Positions 5,807 to 9,337 of a stretch of DNA of 9,337 bases are shown here, piece after piece. Both the position numbers and the translations under genes were made by a program. Under the pieces are notes generated by a model. It was not told where the DNA came from. It made no database searches and worked only from the letters and a program-made list of their open reading frames with translations. Source of the DNA: Alphaproteobacteria bacterium. GTDB taxonomy: Bacteria; Pseudomonadota; Alphaproteobacteria; Micropepsales; Micropepsaceae. Every line of letters begins with the position of its first letter. The stretch's first letter is position 1. The DNA lies in assembly GCA_015654715.1 (NCBI GenBank), contig JAATGK010000309.1, positions 1-9,337 of the forward strand, in the 5' to 3' direction.

Positions 5807-7720
5807 ATGGACTCCGAATTGATTGCCGTCACGATCGATGGGAAAGAAGTAAAAGTCAGCCCGGGCACAACGGTTCTTGAAGCGGCCCGCACCGTCGGCA
5901 TTCACATCCCTACCCTCTGCCATCACGACGATCTGTGCTCGGAAGCGCTGTATTCACAGACCTCGTCGACGCCGCACAAAGGCGAGCACACCCATCAGCA
6001 CGAGGAAAGCGCGATGCTTTCGACGCCCTCGAGCTGCCGCATCTGCCTCGTCGAGGTCGAAGGCCTGCCCAAGTTGCATGCCAGTTGCGCGCTGCCGATC
6101 CACAACGCAATGACGGTCCGCACCACGTCGACGGCGATCCGTCACGCCCGCCGCGACATTCTCGAGTTGATGATGAGCGAGCACTTCGGCGACTGCTTCG
6201 CCTGCGCCCGCAACGGCACCTGCGAACTGCAGATGCTGTGCGCCGACTACGGCGTCACTTCCGAACGCTTCGGCCGCCCGCGCGAGCCGCTGTTCGAAAA
6301 GGCCTCGCCCGGCAACATCATCATGCGCGACCAGAACAAGTGCATCCTGTGCCGCCGCTGCGTGCGCATGTGCGCCCTCTATCAGGGCGTCTATGCGCTG
6401 ACCACCGAAGGGCGCGGCGACCACAGCCGTATCGCGACCTTCATGGGCCGCGAGATGCAGGATGCCGCCTGCATCAATTGCGGCCAGTGCATCAACCGCT
6501 GCCCGACCGGGGCGCTGACCGAGCGCGACGACACCGAAGCGGTCTGGCACGCCATCGAAGATCCCGACAAGCTGGTCGTGATCCAGACCGCGCCGGCGCC
6601 GCGTGCCGCCATCGGTGAGGCGTTCGGTTGCGAGCCCGGCACGCCGCTGACCTTCCAGATGAACACCGCCCTGAAGCGCATCGGCTTCGACAAGGTGTTC
6701 GACACCAACTTCTCGGCCGATCTCACCATCATGGAAGAAGGCTCCGAGCTGATCTCGCGCCTCTACAAGGCGCTGGTCCTCAAGGACAACACGGCCGCCT
6801 TGCCGCAATTCACCTCGTGCTCGCCGGGCTGGATCAAGTTCATCGAAACCTTCTATCCCGCCTATCTGCCCAATCTGTCGTCGGCCAAGAGCCCGCAACA
6901 GATGATGGGGGCGGTGCTCAAGACCTACTTCGCCGAAAAGAACGGCTGGGATCCGTCCAAGATCGTCAGCGTCTCGCTGATGCCTTGCACCGCCAAGAAG
7001 TTCGAAGCGGGCCGTCCCGAGATGGATTCGAGCGGTTATCGCGACGTCGATTACGCGATCACCACGCGCGAGATGGCGCGTATGTTCAAGCAGGCCGGCG
7101 TCGATGTGCCCAAGCTCGACAAGACCGACTTCGACAGCCCGTTCGGCACGCCGACGGGATCGGGCGTCATCTTCGGCACCACCGGCGGGGTGATGGAGGC
7201 GGCGCTCCGGACCGTGCTCGAAATCGTCACCGGCGAGAAGGTCGAATCCATGTTCGATCACGCCGACATCAAGCCGGTGCGCGGCTTCGACGGCGTGCGC
7301 ATGGCCGAGGTCAAGATCGAAAAGGTCGGGCCGGTACCGGAAATCCTGTCGCACCTGGTGCCCGATTTCGAGTGGCTGAAAGGCGCCACCTTGCGGGTGG
7401 GCCTCGCCCACGGAACCGTCAATGCCATCCGGGTGATGCGGGACATCCAGGAAGGCGGACCGCTTTCCAAGTGTCATTTCATCGAGTTCATGGCCTGCCC
7501 GGGCGGGTGCCTCGGCGGCGGTGGCCAGCCCATCCCGACCGACCAGGAAATCCGCGCCGCCCGTGCGAAAGCCCTCTATAGCGAGGACGCGGCGTACGTG
7601 GTACGGAAGTCCCACGAAAATGAAGATGTCTTGCGCATCTATCGCGAGTTCTTCAAGGAAGGGCCCTGCAGCCACAAGAGCCATGAACTCTTGCACACCC
7701 ATTATAAGGAACGGGTCTAG
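5807..7720 (+). CDS. hydA: [FeFe] hydrogenase catalytic subunit, copy 2, with His-rich insertion
   Basis: A 637-residue hydrogenase with the same layout as copy 1 but clearly divergent. N-terminal [2Fe-2S] domain with Cys38, 77, 80, 94; His-Cys [4Fe-4S] cluster (His126, Cys130, 133, 139); ferredoxin domain (Cys179/182/185/189 and Cys222/225/228/232); H-cluster domain; fused small-subunit segment (SHENEDV...LLHTHY). H-cluster motifs: TSCSPGW (Cys338, Ser339), MPCTAKKFE (Cys394) and EFMACPGGCLGGGGQP (Cys564, 568). Two oddities stand out. The interval between the first two [2Fe-2S] ligands is 38 residues instead of about 11, with a His-rich stretch (HKGEHTHQHEE, 57-67) and an extra Cys44. The second cysteine of the usual TSCCP motif is serine. 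It follows hydC and hydB, so these three genes make a HydABC-type cytoplasmic complex. Activity is expected but depends on the effect of the L1 serine. Confidence 0.95.
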   Translation: MDSELIAVTIDGKEVKVSPGTTVLEAARTVGIHIPTLCHHDDLCSEALYSQTSSTPHKGEHTHQHEESAMLSTPSSCRICLVEVEGLPKLHASCALPIHNAMTVRTTSTAIRHARRDILELMMSEHFGDCFACARNGTCELQMLCADYGVTSERFGRPREPLFEKASPGNIIMRDQNKCILCRRCVRMCALYQGVYALTTEGRGDHSRIATFMGREMQDAACINCGQCINRCPTGALTERDDTEAVWHAIEDPDKLVVIQTAPAPRAAIGEAFGCEPGTPLTFQMNTALKRIGFDKVFDTNFSADLTIMEEGSELISRLYKALVLKDNTAALPQFTSCSPGWIKFIETFYPAYLPNLSSAKSPQQMMGAVLKTYFAEKNGWDPSKIVSVSLMPCTAKKFEAGRPEMDSSGYRDVDYAITTREMARMFKQAGVDVPKLDKTDFDSPFGTPTGSGVIFGTTGGVMEAALRTVLEIVTGEKVESMFDHADIKPVRGFDGVRMAEVKIEKVGPVPEILSHLVPDFEWLKGATLRVGLAHGTVNAIRVMRDIQEGGPLSKCHFIEFMACPGGCLGGGGQPIPTDQEIRAARAKALYSEDAAYVVRKSHENEDVLRIYREFFKEGPCSHKSHELLHTHYKERV

Positions 7721-8834
7721 ACCGTTCAGCGAAGATTTCGCCCGGCTGGCGGCTCGGAAAAACTTGAGCCGCCAGGACCTGGTAAGGATTCTGGGGGCAA
7801 CAGAGCCGGAAGAAATCGAGGCCGTCCGCGCCGAGGCTGAGCGGGTCCTGCTCGCCAACTGTGGCGACGGCGTCTTTTTACGCGGGCTGGTAGAAACCTC
7901 CAACGCCTGCGCTTGCGATTGCCTTTATTGCGGCATCCGCAAATCCAATCGCGAGGTCAATCGTTACACTCTGTCGCTCGATGACATTCTGGTCTGCGCC
8001 CGCCAATGTGCCGACTACGGTTATGGCTCGATGGTAATCCAGTCGGGCGAGCGCGCCGACAAGAAATTCATCGACACGATCGCCGACGCGGTGACGCGCA
8101 TCAAGGCGGAAACCCGTAGCGACCAGCAGCCTGACGGCCTCGGTATCACCCTGTGTATCGGCCAACAGACGTACGACACCTATAAGCGGCTCTATGATGC
8201 CGGCGGGCACCGCTACCTGCTGCGGATCGAGACGACCAACCCTGAGTTGTTTGCCAAAATCCATCCCGCCGACCAGACCTTTGAATCGCGGGTGGAATGC
8301 TTACGCATGCTGCGCGACATCGGCTATCATGTCGGCACCGGTGTGATGATCGGCTTGCCGGGCCAGACGCTGGACGACCTTGCCGGCGATATCCTGTTCT
8401 TCGGCCGCTACGACATCGACATGATCGGCATGGGTCCGTTCATTCCCCATCCCGGGACCCCGCTCGGCGATGTGCCCTGTCCGGACGTGCCCGAACGCAT
8501 CCGTTTGGCACTCTTGATGATCGCGGCGACACGGCTGAAGCTGCGCGACGTGAACATCGCATCAACGACGGCCCTGCAGGCGCTCGATCCGGTCGGGCGC
8601 GAAAGGGGCTTGAAATTCGGCGCCAATGTGATCATGCCCCAAATGTCGCCCACCGACGTGCGCGCCGATTACCAGCTTTACCCCGGCAAGCCGTGCCTGG
8701 ACGAAAACGCCAAGGAATGCCAATCCTGTCTCAACATGCGGATCGAGTTTGCCGGGCGCAAAATCGGCCTTTACGCCTGGGGCGATTCCAAGCATGCCGT
8801 AAAACGGCTGAAGCGCGATGACCGACCAGCCTGA
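7683..8834 (+). CDS. hydE: HydE, radical SAM maturase of the [FeFe]-hydrogenase H-cluster
   Basis: Radical SAM enzyme that acts in assembly of the diiron subcluster of the H-cluster. The SAM cluster motif C-x3-C-x2-C is at Cys76, 80 and 83 (CACDCLYC). Further family marks are VIQSGER, the RYLLRIETTNPELF segment and VGTGVMIGLPGQT. Near the C-terminus Cys338-x7-Cys346-x2-Cys349 matches the second, auxiliary Fe-S site known in some HydE proteins. The ATG at 7683 gives 383 residues and overlaps hydA copy 2 by 38 bases in another frame. It is the last ATG before the conserved N-terminal helix (FSEDFARLAARKNLSRQDL) and has only a weak AAGAG upstream. A non-ATG start slightly further in is possible. 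Overlap with hydA implies coupled translation. BioB and PylB are relatives, but the hydrogenase context and motifs favour HydE. Confidence 0.95.
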   Translation: MNSCTPIIRNGSRPFSEDFARLAARKNLSRQDLVRILGATEPEEIEAVRAEAERVLLANCGDGVFLRGLVETSNACACDCLYCGIRKSNREVNRYTLSLDDILVCARQCADYGYGSMVIQSGERADKKFIDTIADAVTRIKAETRSDQQPDGLGITLCIGQQTYDTYKRLYDAGGHRYLLRIETTNPELFAKIHPADQTFESRVECLRMLRDIGYHVGTGVMIGLPGQTLDDLAGDILFFGRYDIDMIGMGPFIPHPGTPLGDVPCPDVPERIRLALLMIAATRLKLRDVNIASTTALQALDPVGRERGLKFGANVIMPQMSPTDVRADYQLYPGKPCLDENAKECQSCLNMRIEFAGRKIGLYAWGDSKHAVKRLKRDDRPA

Positions 8835-9337
8835 ACCGCCCCGCCGCGAACATGATAGCCTGGGCGAAATCGAGATCGCAGCGGGCGCGCTGTGGGGTAT
8901 TCATACCCAGCGGGCGCTGAACAACTTTCCCGCCACCGGCCGCCGCGTGCCGCAAGTGCTGATCGGCTCGATTGCCGTCGTGAAGCATTCCGCCGCGGTG
9001 ACCAATGCCGAGCTTGGCTTTCTCAAGCGCGATGTCGCTCAGGCCATCGTCAAAGCTTGCGCCAAGATCTGCGAAGGCGGGGCGGAGATCGAAAAGCAGT
9101 TTCCGCTCGATGCCTTGCAGGGCGGGGCGGGCACCTCCACCAACATGAACGTCAACGAGGTGATCGCCAATCTGGCGCTGATCGAACTCGGCCATGCGCC
9201 GGGCGAGTACGCCCACGTTCATCCGCTGCACCATGTCAATCTGCATCAATCGACCAACGATGTGTACCCGACGGCGCTGCGCATTGCGGCGATCGCCGGG
9301 GTGCGCAATCTCGCCGCCGCCTTCGCCAAGCTGCAGG
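8818..9337 (+). CDS. aspA: Aspartase/fumarase-superfamily lyase, probable aspartate ammonia-lyase (3' truncated)
   Basis: The frame opens at ATG 8818, inside the last 17 bases of hydE, and stays open for 173 codons to the right edge. Superfamily marks are clear: an N-terminal GALWGIHTQRALNNFP segment, GGAGTSTNMNVNEVIAN, and HQSTNDVYPTALRIA, which belongs to the active-site region of class II fumarases and aspartases. The signature loop carrying the catalytic serine (GSSxMPxKxN) lies beyond the window. Aspartases convert aspartate to fumarate and ammonia. I recall aspartase-like genes beside hydE/hydG/hydF in several [FeFe]-hydrogenase operons, so the location supports an accessory maturation role over central metabolism. 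Aspartase versus fumarase cannot be decided firmly from this part; the GAGTSTNMN wording and context favour aspartase. Confidence 0.85.
   Translation, partial: MTDQPEPPRREHDSLGEIEIAAGALWGIHTQRALNNFPATGRRVPQVLIGSIAVVKHSAAVTNAELGFLKRDVAQAIVKACAKICEGGAEIEKQFPLDALQGGAGTSTNMNVNEVIANLALIELGHAPGEYAHVHPLHHVNLHQSTNDVYPTALRIAAIAGVRNLAAAFAKLQ

Noticed and set aside
1669..7720. Similar nucleotide stretches in the two hydA genes, such as around 2965 and 7170, as a possible repeat element
   Set aside because: They encode the same conserved hydrogenase motifs (IFGTTGGVMEAA and neighbours), so paralogy and codon bias explain them.
5954..7903. A 649-codon open frame on the minus strand opposite hydA copy 2 and the start of hydE
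   Set aside because: It mirrors the codon bias of the real gene in high-GC DNA. The translation is low-complexity (rich in Arg, Gly, Ala, His) with no recognisable domain.
1..9337. CRISPR arrays, tRNAs, insertion sequences or phage genes
   Set aside because: No spaced direct repeats, cloverleaf sequences, transposase or integrase motifs were seen on either strand.

Overview
The window is a high-GC, densely coding bacterial segment with all genes on the + strand. It encodes soluble, cytoplasmic [FeFe]-hydrogenase machinery: two different hydrogenase catalytic subunits, their NAD(P)H-linked diaphorase subunits, and the start of the H-cluster maturation genes. The GC-rich codon use and Shine-Dalgarno starts would suit a fermentative or facultatively anaerobic proteobacterium, perhaps an alphaproteobacterium. 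That is an impression from the sequence, not a demonstrated placement.

Region 1 (1-3611) is the 3' part of a first operon. A CDS cut by the left edge carries the tail of a NuoF-type (FMN/NADH) subunit fused to a GltD/NfnB-like FAD oxidoreductase. It is followed after 12 bases by a five-cluster [FeFe] hydrogenase (hydA, copy 1). A strong intrinsic terminator at 3562-3611 closes the unit.

Region 2 (3612-4027) is non-coding and probably holds the control region of the next operon. It contains a CRP/FNR-like palindrome (3687-3702) and two potential hairpins. I found no convincing -35/-10 pair.

Region 3 (4028-9337) is a second operon: NuoE-like hydC, a short NuoF-like hydB, a second hydrogenase hydA with an unusual His-rich insertion, the radical SAM maturase hydE, and the N-terminal part of an aspartase/fumarase-family lyase cut by the right edge. 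The last three genes overlap (38 and 17 bases), which suggests translational coupling.

Taken together, two separate cytoplasmic hydrogenase complexes probably share one maturation pathway. One has a NuoF-GltD chimera as electron donor or acceptor module. The other is a pared-down HydABC-type trimer that lacks the accessory ferredoxin domains of well-studied bifurcating enzymes. The remaining maturases (hydF, hydG) are not in the window and may lie downstream.
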